Shown here: positions 7,443 through 16,140 of the stretch, in pieces | Layout of the letters: the number at the start of each line of letters is the position of its first letter | How positions within the stretch are numbered: position 1 is the first letter of the stretch | Assembly (NCBI RefSeq): GCF_900101475.1 | Contig: NZ_FMZV01000027.1 | Location: forward strand, 1 to 34,346 | DNA: 34,346 bases | Source of the DNA: Ruegeria marina | GTDB lineage: Bacteria; Pseudomonadota; Alphaproteobacteria; Rhodobacterales; Rhodobacteraceae | Direction of reading: 5' to 3' | Notes under the pieces: generated by a model | The model's input: the letters and a program-made list of their open reading frames with translations, nothing else | Databases searched by the model: none | Told to the model about the DNA's origin: nothing | Made by a program: the position numbers and the translations under genes

Positions 7443-8395
7443 TCAGGCGGATTGATTCCCGTGGCTTGAGGGGGACTCTTCACTCGGAAGGTCCGGGTCT
7501 GCACTCCATTCGGTCCAGGACCGTCATACAGGCGAACATCCCTGTGACCGAGGTGCGTCAGTGCCAGCACTCCGCAGGCTGCCGCGTAGCCCCTGCCGCA
7601 ATACGCGATCACACGCTCCTTCTGCTTGATCCCGACCCCCCGATAAAGTTCGGAGAGTTCCTCTTTGGACGCCATCGTGAAAGATGTACGCTCCGCGAGA
7701 AGAACGTCCCGTTCCGATGCGGTGGCGGCGGCAAGAGCGGGAGAAATATTCGCCAGATACGGAATGTTGACCGCGCCGGGAATGTGTCCGGGTCGCTGGC
7801 CCCAAAGGTGACGGTCGCCACGGCCCTCGTAGAGTTCGGGGGTAAGGCAATCGAGAATTACCGTATCGCTGCGATCCATGGCGTTTACGACATCATCCTT
7901 TGTGGCGATCCACTCGGATCTCCTTCGTGGAACGAAACTGCGCGGCACGATCTCGGGTTCATCGGTCGAGAGTTGCCGCCCCTCGAGCGTCCACTGGCGC
8001 AACCCACCGTCCAGAACGCGCACCCTGTCGTGTCCGTACAGTTTAAGTGCCCACCAGAGCCGCGCCGACCCCAAGGGAAAGCCCATGTTGTCATAGGCTA
8101 TCACCATGTGCCGATTGTCGATGCCCAGCCGCCCCATCACACTGGCAAACCGCTCCTCAGGCGCGATCATGTCAGGTACCGTATGATCGGGATCCGAGAG
8201 GTCGGCGATCATGGCCGCAAAGACGGCGCCGGGGATATGGCCGGCTCGGTATCCCTCGGGGTCGTCGAGGCTGATCCCACGTCCGTTCTCGTAACGGGAG
8301 CACCAGCGAACATCGACTATTCGGATCCCGGGATCATCAAGGTGATCCGCAAGCCATTGCGTACTGACCAGAGGGGAGGCGGGCGCGTTCGGCAT
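7443..8395 (-). CDS. Two-domain rhodanese-type sulfurtransferase, apparent frameshift near C-terminus
   Basis: Starts at the ATG at 8395. Two rhodanese domains are visible: residues ~8-140 (IVDVRW, YRAGHIPGAV, VLDGGLRQW) and ~160-end (RPGHIPGAVNIPY). The active loop is CGRGYAA with C266, a form seen in SseA-like thiosulfate/3-mercaptopyruvate sulfurtransferases. After YDG (about 292) the frame goes wrong. The written frame runs on to 7223, across the end of the convergent ankyrin gene. A one-base shift at about 7519-7522 restores the expected ending SWTEWSADPDLP and a stop at 7443-7445, which is the end given here. Either a real frameshift or a sequencing error. The catalytic Cys is upstream of the lesion, so activity may survive. 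Confidence 0.8.
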
Positions 8396-8506
8396 CTGGC
8401 CTGACCAGAGAAGATTTCTCTTCGAGTGTGCCAGCTGCAAGGCATTCCCGCAAGCCATGGCTTGGGCCCGGCGGAAGAACAAAGGCCCGGAGACGGCGGC
8501 GGCTGA

Positions 8507-8662
8507 TGTACGGGAATGCGATCAATGGCAGCTCTGCGCGCGGACGTGGACGCGCTGCCGATCTCGGAGGACGCAGGTTTGTCCTGCGGTGCTGAAGAGA
8601 CAAGCTGCATGCATGCCTGAGGCTGCGACGCTCACACGGCGAAAGGCGGCAGGATATGTCGG
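8507..8662 (+). pseudogene. Remnant of an M20-family amidohydrolase
   Basis: From the ATG at 8525 the frame reads MAALRADVDALPISEDAGLS, then MHA, a TGA stop (8618-8620), then GCDAHTA in the same frame. The M20D amidohydrolase (hippurate hydrolase-like) family carries LRADMDALPI...GxMHACGHDGHTA around its metal site. Here the Cys codon has become TGA, the first metal His has become Cys, and similarity fades after HTA. Only ~50 codons remain. It sits in the 525-bp gap before the Usp gene. I consider this a decayed fragment of a larger gene, not a functional peptide. Confidence 0.6.
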
Positions 8663-8921
8663 AGTGGGGTCATGGTGCCAACGCACAATGTCGCAATCTC
8701 CTTCTCAACCGCCGTGCACACGCCTCCTCAACCGCCGTGCGCGGGATAGAGGTTGGCCCAAAAATGGCCGATGGCCGTGTTCAGGACGCAGGACCATCGG
8801 TTTGATGGGGCAAAACCGCCTCGAGATATGCTTCGGGCGTTTGGAGACCACCATCGGACTGGTCAGCGTGCCAGAACTCAGAATGTCGCCTTGAACGGCG
8901 CAAAACAGCGAGGTCTGCAAA

Positions 8922-9335
8922 ATGTTCAAACACATCCTTGTTCCGGTGGATCTAGCCCATGTCGAGCGGCTGACAAAGGCGCTCGGGGTCGCGGCTGAAA
9001 TGGCGCGGTCATGTTCCGCTCCGGTCACCTATATCGCCATCGCCGAGGAAACTCCCGGACCGGTGGGGCACAACCCCAAGGAGTTCCTTGAGAATTTGCA
9101 GGCCTTTGCCCGTGGCGAAGCGGAAAAGCACGGGATCGCGGCAAGGGCGCACATGATCGTCTCGACCGACCCCGCGGCCGAAATCAATCGGTCGATCCGG
9201 CAGGCGGCGAAGGATCTCGAAGCGGACCTCGTCGTCATGGCCTCGCATCCGCCCACGGTGATGAACTGGATCCTGCCTTCGCATGCCGGAAACGTCGCCG
9301 AGCATTCGGACGCTTCTGTTTTCGTGGTGCGCTGA
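8922..9335 (+). CDS. Universal stress protein (Usp) paired with a BCCT transporter
   Basis: 137 residues, a single Usp domain: FKHILVPVDLAHVERL at the N-terminus, VTYIAIAEE, and ADLVVMASHPPTVMNWILPS followed by SDASVFVVR. The nucleotide loop (ASHPPTVMNWILPSHAGNV) keeps the GSxxxxV-like turn only loosely. AGGTC precedes the ATG at about 7 bp. The stop is 41 bp before the BCCT gene. Usp proteins encoded with osmolyte transporters are known: TeaD binds ATP and restrains the TeaABC ectoine transporter in Halomonas. A similar regulatory role toward the downstream transporter is an inference. Confidence 0.9.
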   Translation: MFKHILVPVDLAHVERLTKALGVAAEMARSCSAPVTYIAIAEETPGPVGHNPKEFLENLQAFARGEAEKHGIAARAHMIVSTDPAAEINRSIRQAAKDLEADLVVMASHPPTVMNWILPSHAGNVAEHSDASVFVVR

Positions 9336-9376
9336 ACGCTGCACGAACCCGACCCGAAAAAATGAAAGAAGAAAAC

Positions 9377-11044
9377 ATGACCGAAGATCTGCGGGACCAG
9401 CAGGTAACTCCCGGGGGCTCCCCCGAAATCGAACCCATCCCCGAGCCGGAAGGCCATACCGAGATCATCAAGACCAGCTATGAGATCGGCCAGGACAATA
9501 TCGCTCCGCGCTGGGTGCTCGAATTCGACTTCCACCAGACGGTTTTCACCATCTCGGCGATCGGCGTGGTGGGCTTTACCATTCTCGCGCTCATCTTCCA
9601 GACCGAAGCCGAACCGCTGTTTACCGGGCTGCGCGACTGGCTCACATCGAGCCTCGACTGGTTCTTCCTGCTGGCTGGCAACATCTTCGTGGTCCTGTGT
9701 CTGTTCCTGATCATTTCGCCGCTTGGCAAGATACGCCTCGGCGGACCGGAGGCGACACCCGATTACGGATATGTCGGTTGGTTCGCGATGCTCTTCGCTG
9801 CGGGCATGGGGATCGGCCTCATGTTCTACGGCGTGTCCGAGCCGATGTCGCATTTTTCCTCGTCCTTCCAGGGCATCAGCCTTGGTGAAAACGGCCTCCG
9901 CTCGGATTGGGCGCCATTGAGCGGAGCCGCGGGCGATGCCGCTGAATCGGTCCGCCTGGGCATGGCCGCGACGATCTTCCACTGGGGGCTGCACCCCTGG
10001 GCGATGTATGGCGTGGTCGCGCTGGCCTTGGCGCTGTTTTCCTACAACAAGGGCCTGCCATTGACGCTTCGATCGGCCTTCTATCCGATCTTCGGTGAAA
10101 AGGTTTGGGGCTGGCCGGGGCATATCGTCGATATCCTCGCGATCTTTGCCACGATCTTTGGTTTGGCAACCTCGCTCGGGATCGGGGCAAAGCAGGCGGC
10201 CGCCGGGCTGGATTACCTGTTCGGGTTCGGCAGCGCGAATTCGCAACTGATCTTCCTGATCACCTTCATCACCGCCATTGCCATCGTGTCGGTCGTGCGA
10301 GGCCTCGACGGCGGCGTCAAGGTCCTGTCCGAGATCAACATGGCGTTGGCCGCATTGCTGCTGGTTTTCGTTGTCGCCTATGGTCCGACTGCGGATATCG
10401 CCACCGGGTTCTTTTCCAATCTGGTGGCCTATGGCGAATATCTACCTGCCCTGTCGATGCCCTTCGGCCGCGAGGACGGCAACTTCGCCTCAGGCTGGAC
10501 GGCCTTCTACTGGGCCTGGTGGATCAGCTGGTCCCCCTTTGTCGGCATGTTCATCGCGCGCGTCTCGCGCGGGCGCACGGTGCGCGAATTCCTATTCGCG
10601 GTGCTGATCGTGCCGACGCTTCTGTCGGTGCTCTGGATGACGGCCCTTGGCGGCACAGCGATCAGCCAGGTGCTGAACGACGGCTTCACCGGCGTGCAGG
10701 ACGCGGCGCTCGAACTGAAGCTCTTCGAGATGCTGAGCCAGATGCCGCTGGCCGGGATAAGCTCGCTGGTGGGAATCGTCCTGGTCGTGGTGTTCTTCGT
10801 CACCTCGTCGGACTCGGGCAGTCTTGTGATCGACACGATCGCGGCGGGTGGCAAGGTCAATGCGCCCGTGGTGCAACGTGTGTTCTGGGCCATACTCGAG
10901 GGACTGGTGGCAATCGCCCTGTTGCTGGGCGGCGGTCTGGCGGCACTGCAGGCCATGGCGGTATCCACCGGGCTGCCGTTCACGATCGTTCTGCTGGCTG
11001 CCTGCTATGCGATCGTCCGGGGCCTGATGAACGAGCCGCGCTGA
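9377..11044 (+). CDS. BCCT-family (betaine/choline/carnitine-type) transporter
   Basis: About 555 residues from the ATG at 9377 (AAGAAG upstream); an in-frame ATG at 9362 is a possible alternative. Family signatures are present: GMGIGLMFYGVSEP (about 145-158), HWGLHPWAMY (about 202-211), and the tryptophan-rich FYWAWWISWSPFVGMF segment. About 12 hydrophobic helices are evident, with a cytoplasmic, acidic, proline-rich N-terminus (PGGSPEIEPIPEPEG). BCCT carriers import quaternary ammonium or related osmolytes using Na+ or H+. The exact substrate cannot be read from the sequence. The preceding Usp gene is likely in the same operon, and a strong terminator follows at 11073. Confidence 0.93.
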   Translation: MTEDLRDQQVTPGGSPEIEPIPEPEGHTEIIKTSYEIGQDNIAPRWVLEFDFHQTVFTISAIGVVGFTILALIFQTEAEPLFTGLRDWLTSSLDWFFLLAGNIFVVLCLFLIISPLGKIRLGGPEATPDYGYVGWFAMLFAAGMGIGLMFYGVSEPMSHFSSSFQGISLGENGLRSDWAPLSGAAGDAAESVRLGMAATIFHWGLHPWAMYGVVALALALFSYNKGLPLTLRSAFYPIFGEKVWGWPGHIVDILAIFATIFGLATSLGIGAKQAAAGLDYLFGFGSANSQLIFLITFITAIAIVSVVRGLDGGVKVLSEINMALAALLLVFVVAYGPTADIATGFFSNLVAYGEYLPALSMPFGREDGNFASGWTAFYWAWWISWSPFVGMFIARVSRGRTVREFLFAVLIVPTLLSVLWMTALGGTAISQVLNDGFTGVQDAALELKLFEMLSQMPLAGISSLVGIVLVVVFFVTSSDSGSLVIDTIAAGGKVNAPVVQRVFWAILEGLVAIALLLGGGLAALQAMAVSTGLPFTIVLLAACYAIVRGLMNEPR

Positions 11045-11072
11045 CGCCCTGACTTCTTCCTGTACCAAGCCT

Positions 11073-11102
11073 AAAGCGGACCTTTTCAAAGGTCCGCTTT
11101 TC
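11073..11102 (+). terminator. Rho-independent terminator of the Usp-BCCT operon
   Basis: AAAGCGGACCTTT (11073-11085) pairs with AAAGGTCCGCTTT (11088-11100) around a TC turn, ending in a short T run, 28 bp after the BCCT stop. The A-rich 5' arm means it could also work on the opposite strand. Confidence 0.88.
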
Positions 11103-11739
11103 TGACCGGGCATCCGGACCTGCCATGGTACGATGCCGTTCGGATTGCTCATTCAAGTGGCTTTTCGTTCGAAGACGGGGGGGTGACCAGCCGGGGCCTG
11201 AATGACGCCTGATGCTCGGAGCCGAAGTGGCCATTTCCGCTGTATGATCGAGGCGATCCATCCCGTTTCTCAAGGTGTCGACAGAAGGCAGCGCCACTAG
11301 CGCAATTGGCATGCCTTGCACCTTCAAAGACTGACCACAAGAATAGCCCCGCAGATCAAGAAGACCAGCGGGGCAAAGATGATAAAATACTACTGTGGAA
11401 TTTTTCCAGTCTGGCTCCGAACTTTGAAAAAGGCATGACGGTTCAAAGGTCATTTTGGGGTTTCCGCGGACAATTTCCGGGAAAGCTGGAGTGATGTGCG
11501 AGACCTGGGGTCATCGTCATGTACTACATGTTATTTGCTGAAGGGACGTTGTCAGAGCAAACCGGCTTGAGGCGGACAGGACAGTCTCGCAGGCTTTCAG
11601 GGGGGGCAAATCCAGCCTCGTCGCGTTTTTCGTATCAGCCCGGTAATCAACCCTTGTGAAAAGGAGCCGTCCGTTCATGACCGCTCCCGGATCGGCATGG
11701 AGATCTGGAAAGCCAAGTTGCGGCAACTAGTTTCCGCTC
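11103..11739. other. Gene-poor interval, nothing firmly supported
   Basis: About 640 bp, locally AT-rich at 11370-11415. Minus-strand open frames lack ribosome sites and family resemblance. A short hydrophobic stretch (FIIFAPLVFLICGAILVVSL, minus strand, about 11334-11394) has no start codon and may be a remnant of a membrane protein. A tiny plus-strand ORF (11676-11729, MTAPGSAWRSGKPSCGN) has AAAAGGAG upstream and ends just before the phosphatase gene, but I cannot call it real. Confidence 0.35.
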
Positions 11740-12276
11740 ATGCGCTTGTTCACACTCATACTGCTTGTCCTGCCCACATCGCTCTTGGCCAATGACTGGG
11801 CCGCCCTCGAACAACCCGGAGCGATCGCGATCATGCGGCATGCGCTCGCCCCCGGAACCGGCGATCCCGCCAATTTCGAACTCGGGAATTGCGAAACCCA
11901 GCGGAACCTTGACGAGCGCGGCCGCAATCAGGCGCGTGCGATCGGTTCGGCCTTTCGGGAGCGCGGGATTTCTTTCGACCTTGTGCTGACCAGCCAGTGG
12001 TGCCGGACCCGCGAAACCGCCGAACTCCTGAATCTGGGGCCGGTGCGCGAAGTTCCGGCATTAAACTCGTTTTTCGGCAAATACGAGCGGCGCGATGCTC
12101 AGACCCGCGACACGCTCGCCTTGCTGCGGGAGCAGGAGGGCCGCGTGATGCTTGTCTCGCATCAGGTCAATATCTCGGCGCTCGCCGGGCAGGCGACGCG
12201 TTCGGGTGAAGTGCTGATCATCTGGTTCGAAGGCGGTGATATCGAGGTTCTGGGCAGCATCCTGCTGGAGCCCTGA
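11740..12276 (+). CDS. Exported histidine phosphatase superfamily protein
   Basis: 178 residues with a signal peptide (MRLFTLILLVLPTSLLA). The catalytic RHG motif appears as IMRHALAPGTGDP (R33, phospho-acceptor H34). SQWCRTRETAELL carries the conserved Arg residues, and the second His is in LVSHQVNISAL (H141). This is the compact branch of the superfamily with an RHA form of the motif and a usual length. It should hydrolyse a phosphomonoester in the periplasm; the substrate is unknown. No convincing ribosome site precedes the ATG, but the signal peptide supports the start. It converges with the DUF1194 gene, whose stop lies 14 bp beyond its own. Confidence 0.9.
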   Translation: MRLFTLILLVLPTSLLANDWAALEQPGAIAIMRHALAPGTGDPANFELGNCETQRNLDERGRNQARAIGSAFRERGISFDLVLTSQWCRTRETAELLNLGPVREVPALNSFFGKYERRDAQTRDTLALLREQEGRVMLVSHQVNISALAGQATRSGEVLIIWFEGGDIEVLGSILLEP

Positions 12277-12290
12277 AGGATCCGGTTCGC

Positions 12291-12995
12291 TTACCGGCTT
12301 GCAATGTCGTGGGCCGGCATTTCACCCGATATCTCGAGGATCAGTTTCCGTCGGATGGACTCGGCGAGATCCTTTTCGCTGGTCGCCGTCACGACAAAGG
12401 CGCCAAGACCGCCGATGATCTGGTCCTCATAGATGGCCGCGAGATCCGGATACCGGGCTGGCGTGTCGCAAAACCTGCAAAGTATGGGCAAGCCGTTGAT
12501 GGTGATACCGGCAGCCACGACCTCGTCGCGCGCGGACTGAATGGACGGCCCGGAAAAACTGTTCGGACTGTCGCCCGAAAAATCGATGACCTTTCGCCAT
12601 CCGTCGAACCCGTTTTGTTCGATGAGCCGCTTTCCATCGAGCAGCGCTGCGCCGATCGCATTACGACCATAGGCTTGTCTGGGCGGGCTGATAAGCGCGT
12701 CCGCAAAAGCCTTGGCACTCTCGGGGCCGTCGATCCTGGTCCAGTCAACAACGACCGCCGTGTTTGCGGCCCATTCGACGTAGGTCACCGCTATCGCGCC
12801 GTAAGCCGTGTTGCCGATGGCCGCAAGAACGCGTGGATCGGTCAATGCTTCGGCATACCCCTGCCGCTGAAACCGGATTTCTTCCTCGGAGATCGAGCGG
12901 GAGGCATCGGCCAGCAAGACCAGTTCAAGGTCGACGTCCTGCGCAACGGCTGGGGCTGTGAACAGCATGGTCAACAGAAGGGAAAAGACGCGCAT
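12291..12995 (-). CDS. Exported DUF1194 (VWA-like) protein
   Basis: 234 residues from the ATG at 12995, which begins a signal peptide (MRVFSLLLTMLFTAPAVA). The mature N-terminus carries a MIDAS-like DxSxS motif in VLLADASRSIS (D30, S32, S34). RKVIDFSGDSPNS is the second metal-site strand. The C-terminal half has CRFCDTPARYPDLAAIYEDQ and IGGLGAFVV, both typical of DUF1194. The family is common in Rhodobacterales and its role is unknown; a VWA fold with a divalent metal suggests protein or matrix binding. Convergent with the histidine phosphatase, 14 bp between stops. Confidence 0.9.
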   Translation of the reverse strand: MRVFSLLLTMLFTAPAVAQDVDLELVLLADASRSISEEEIRFQRQGYAEALTDPRVLAAIGNTAYGAIAVTYVEWAANTAVVVDWTRIDGPESAKAFADALISPPRQAYGRNAIGAALLDGKRLIEQNGFDGWRKVIDFSGDSPNSFSGPSIQSARDEVVAAGITINGLPILCRFCDTPARYPDLAAIYEDQIIGGLGAFVVTATSEKDLAESIRRKLILEISGEMPAHDIASR

Positions 12996-13144
12996 GGGAA
13001 AGAGATAGCACAACTTTGAGTCCGAGCCACCGGCCTGTCAGCCGTTACATGCGGGCGCAGGCTCGCGCACGGATCGACCCCGAGGAAACGGACAACATTC
13101 GCGGCATCACAAAACAAGTCCACTGACAAAAAAAGCCACCCAAT

Positions 13145-14155
13145 TTACTGTGAAATCGGCATTTTCTTCAGCACTCGATCATATCCAAACAAGGCAGCGG
13201 CACCGCCCGTGTGCAGAAAAATGATCCGTTCGTCTTTGGTGAAATGCCCGTTTCGGATCAGATCGATCATGCCGGCAGCCCCTTTGGCGGAGTAGACGGG
13301 ATCCAGCAACAGGCCCTCGAGTTCGGCGAACAAGCGGATCGCTTCGATTCCGCCATTGGTTGGGATGCCGTAGCCCGCGCCCACATAATCCGTGTTGGCG
13401 ATGACATCAGCGCGCGCAACGACACCTGCGCACCCGAGTTTCGCCGCAGTTGCGGTGGCCAGTTTGAACACGTTCTCTTCCTGTACGGGCCTGGATGCCC
13501 GCACGCCTATTCCAAGGAGCGGCAGCCTCGCATTGCTGGCTTTCAGCCCGGTGATCAGCCCCGCCTGAGTGCCCGCACTGCCCGTGGCATGAACGAGGTG
13601 ATCGAATACCAGCCCGGTCTCGTTGATCTGGCCCAGCAGTTCGAATGCGCAATTGACGTAGCCCAACGCCCCCGTCGGATTCGAGCCGCCTCCGGGGATC
13701 GTATAGACGATGCGGCCCTCGGTGCGGAACCGCCCGGCCGCGGCCTCGAGTTCGGCATTCATGTCCAGCCCTCCGGGGCGCGCTTCGGTGGTGGCTCCGT
13801 GCAGGTGGTCCAGCAAGACATTGCCATTGCCCGTATAGTTCGGATCGGTGGATCCGGTGCGATCCTCCAGCAAGAGGTGGCAGGCCATGCCCAGTTTGGC
13901 GGCCGCGGCGGCCGTCTGACGGGCATGGTTCGACTGGGTGGCGCCTTGGGTCATGACCATGTCAGCACCTTGTGCAACGGCTTCGGCCATGAGGAATTCC
14001 AGCTTGCGGGTCTTGTTGCCGCCGGTGGACAGCCCCGTGCAATCATCGCGCTTGACCCAGATTTCCGGCCCGCCCAATGCCTCGGTAAGCCGGGGCAGGG
14101 GTTCCAGGGGCGTGGGCAGATGGCCAAGGCGAATGCGCGGGAATCGGGAGAGCAT
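13145..14155 (-). CDS. dcyD: D-cysteine desulfhydrase / L-cysteate sulfo-lyase family PLP enzyme
   Basis: 336 residues from the ATG at 14155; a GTG at 14158 with AAGGA at better spacing is an alternative. It belongs to the ACC deaminase/D-cysteine desulfhydrase group: [20 protein letters not shown] holds the PLP lysine (K48). [21 protein letters not shown], the PLP phosphate-binding [14 protein letters not shown] and the C-terminal [11 protein letters not shown] follow. Known members release sulfide, pyruvate and ammonia from D-cysteine (DcyD), or sulfite from L-cysteate (CuyA in roseobacters). The neighbouring N-acyl-D-amino-acid deacylase favours a D-amino-acid substrate, but the exact one cannot be settled by eye. 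Last gene of the TRAP operon, 25 bp after the deacylase stop. Confidence 0.85.
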   Translation of the reverse strand: MLSRFPRIRLGHLPTPLEPLPRLTEALGGPEIWVKRDDCTGLSTGGNKTRKLEFLMAEAVAQGADMVMTQGATQSNHARQTAAAAAKLGMACHLLLEDRTGSTDPNYTGNGNVLLDHLHGATTEARPGGLDMNAELEAAAGRFRTEGRIVYTIPGGGSNPTGALGYVNCAFELLGQINETGLVFDHLVHATGSAGTQAGLITGLKASNARLPLLGIGVRASRPVQEENVFKLATATAAKLGCAGVVARADVIANTDYVGAGYGIPTNGGIEAIRLFAELEGLLLDPVYSAKGAAGMIDLIRNGHFTKDERIIFLHTGGAAALFGYDRVLKKMPISQ

Positions 14156-14180
14156 CACGGGCAGGGTCCTTTTGAAAGTG

Positions 14181-15626
14181 TCAGGAAGATCGGGTCAGCA
14201 CGCGGCCGGGCCGGTTGCCAGTTGCCGCGTGGCCGTTCCATGTCAGGCGGCCATTGCACCAGACCCCATGGAGCCCGGCAGCGGGGCGCTGCGGATCCTC
14301 GAAGCGGGCAGAGTCGTGAATGGCCGCCGGATCGAACAGCACGAGATCGGCGAAGGCCCCTACTTGCAGCACGCCGCGTCCGGCGAGACCAAAACGCTTG
14401 GCTGTGAGGCCCGTCATGCGGTGTACGGCCTCTTCCAGCGGGAACAAACCTTCGTCGCGCGCATAATGGCCGAGCACCCGAGGAAAGGTTCCCCAAGCCC
14501 GCGGATGCGGGTGGGGATCCGCGACCAGCCCGTCCGAACCGATCATCGTGAGAGGATGCGAAAGGATGCGCCGAAGATCGCACTCGTCCATCTGGAAATA
14601 CACGGCCCCCGCGGGCAAAAGCCGCTCTGCGGCTTCGCGCAGAGAGAGGCCAAGTTCAGCGGCGATCTCGGTGAGATCGCGGCCGCTCGTTTCGGGCATG
14701 GCTTTGGACCATGTGACAATCACTCGGGCTGCCTGTTCCACTCGTTCGGGAAATAGGAAGGTGGAGCCGGCGATATAGGGGTAGGCGTCAAGCCCGACAT
14801 CCTGGCCGGCAGCCAACGCCGCATCGATCAGGCCCAGGGTGATCTTTGATTTCCCGTGATTTTGTGGGTTCATGCACTTGTGATGCGAAACAATGGCCGG
14901 AACGCCGGTTTCATGGCCGATCCGCAGCGTCTCCTCGACGGATGCGACCACGCCATCGGCCTCGTTGCGCATATGGGTGACATATAGCGCCTGATAAGCC
15001 TGCAAGACCGCGCCGATCTCGATCACTTCTTCCGTGGGCGCGGCAGAGGCGGGGGGATAATAAAGGCCCGTGGACATGCCCGCCGCACCTTGCGCGAGCG
15101 CCTTGTCGAGCAGGTCTCGCATGGCCTTTATTTCCGCCGGGGTGGCGGCACGGTCGAACCGGTCCATCACCGCGTGGCGCAGGGTCGTGTGGCCGCAGAG
15201 ACAGAGCGAGTTGACACTGGCAGGCTGGTCGGAGAGGCGCTGGAAATAGGCGGCGAAGTCAGGAAACATCAGCGACTGGTCGGGAACCAGAGAGGCCAGC
15301 GGTTGCGGCAGCGGACCGCGGCCCTCTGGATGCGGGGCCAGAGAAAATCCGCAATTGCCGTTCACCACGGTCGTCACGCCCTGGCTGATCTTGGGTTCGA
15401 GCAGTGGGGTTTGCAAAAGGGCGAGATCGTCATGGCAATGGCTGTCGATAAAGCCCGGCGCAAGCGCCAGTCCCAGGGCATCGATCTCCTGCGCCGCGTG
15501 CCAGGTACCGAGATCACCCAAGCCGGTGATACGGTCATCGGTGATCGCCAGATCCCCAGTACAAGAGGCGCTGCCCGTACCGTCGATCAGACGGGCGTTG
15601 CGCAAGATCAGGTCGGCGGTGTTCAT
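14181..15626 (-). CDS. N-acyl-D-amino-acid deacylase (amidohydrolase superfamily)
   Basis: 481 residues. Metal-binding HxH occurs in [16 protein letters not shown] (H63, H65). [10 protein letters not shown] contains C92, the cysteine that ligates zinc in D-aminoacylases. [30 protein letters not shown] and [21 protein letters not shown] supply further metal and substrate residues. The C-terminal [13 protein letters not shown] is the usual small beta domain. It should hydrolyse N-acyl-D-amino acids to the free D-amino acid in the cytoplasm. The start overlaps the DctQ stop by 4 bp, so expression is coupled to the transporter. The product would feed the PLP enzyme encoded next. Confidence 0.92.
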   Translation of the reverse strand: MNTADLILRNARLIDGTGSASCTGDLAITDDRITGLGDLGTWHAAQEIDALGLALAPGFIDSHCHDDLALLQTPLLEPKISQGVTTVVNGNCGFSLAPHPEGRGPLPQPLASLVPDQSLMFPDFAAYFQRLSDQPASVNSLCLCGHTTLRHAVMDRFDRAATPAEIKAMRDLLDKALAQGAAGMSTGLYYPPASAAPTEEVIEIGAVLQAYQALYVTHMRNEADGVVASVEETLRIGHETGVPAIVSHHKCMNPQNHGKSKITLGLIDAALAAGQDVGLDAYPYIAGSTFLFPERVEQAARVIVTWSKAMPETSGRDLTEIAAELGLSLREAAERLLPAGAVYFQMDECDLRRILSHPLTMIGSDGLVADPHPHPRAWGTFPRVLGHYARDEGLFPLEEAVHRMTGLTAKRFGLAGRGVLQVGAFADLVLFDPAAIHDSARFEDPQRPAAGLHGVWCNGRLTWNGHAATGNRPGRVLTRSS

Positions 15627-16138
15627 GTCAGCAACTCGGATTTCAGGTCGCGCGCATCGCCAGCCCAACGGGCCGCCAGATGCACGAGGATCACGGTGAA
15701 GGCCACGGGAACGGCGGCGGCCACCCAGATCATTGGCAGATCCATCGCGCCCGAGGTCGAGCGTATCGCGCGGCCCAGAAAGCTGCGCGCAAAGGTGCCG
15801 TTCGTACCGATCACGCTGTAGTAGAGAATGGGTGCGGTGAAGATGAGTACGAAGAGGGTTTGTACGGCGCGCAGGGCGATCCGGCCACGACGCCCCGTCT
15901 TTGGGGTGAAGAGGGCTGGATCGAACCGTGCCTTGAAGGACATGGCCGCCCCCATCAACCCGACCCATATCATCGCGTAGCGCGCGGCTTCTTCGGTCCA
16001 GACCGGAGGTGCCGAGAAGCCGTACCGTGCGATGACTTGCAGGCTGACCGCCCCGACGAGCACTGCCAGCATGACGAGGGCCACCAGACGTGTTGCCGCG
16101 TGGAGCGCGTCGGAGAGCGAGATCAGGGCGGCGCGCAT
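15623..16138 (-). CDS. dctQ: TRAP transporter small permease (DctQ)
   Basis: 171 residues with four hydrophobic helices: TRLVALVMLAVLVGAVSLQV, the ARYAMIWVGLMGAAMSF segment, LFVLIFTAPILYYSV, and PMIWVAAAVPVAFTVILVHL. PPVWTEEAARYAMIWVGLMG is the family signature. It bridges the large permease and the solute receptor of a TRAP carrier. The gene begins 2 bp after the dctP stop and overlaps the deacylase start by 4 bp, showing tight operon packing. Confidence 0.92.
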   Translation of the reverse strand: MRAALISLSDALHAATRLVALVMLAVLVGAVSLQVIARYGFSAPPVWTEEAARYAMIWVGLMGAAMSFKARFDPALFTPKTGRRGRIALRAVQTLFVLIFTAPILYYSVIGTNGTFARSFLGRAIRSTSGAMDLPMIWVAAAVPVAFTVILVHLAARWAGDARDLKSELLT

Positions 16139-16140
16139 GC

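Noticed and set aside
8704-8740. 14-bp direct repeat CTCAACCGCCGTGC at 8704-8717 and 8727-8740
   Set aside because: Only two copies with a 9-bp gap inside decaying sequence. No CRISPR, att or IS context.
8457-8894. Plus-strand 145-codon frame in the gap before the Usp gene
   Set aside because: Arg/Trp/Cys-rich, low-quality composition, and in a different frame from the M20 remnant. No ribosome site.
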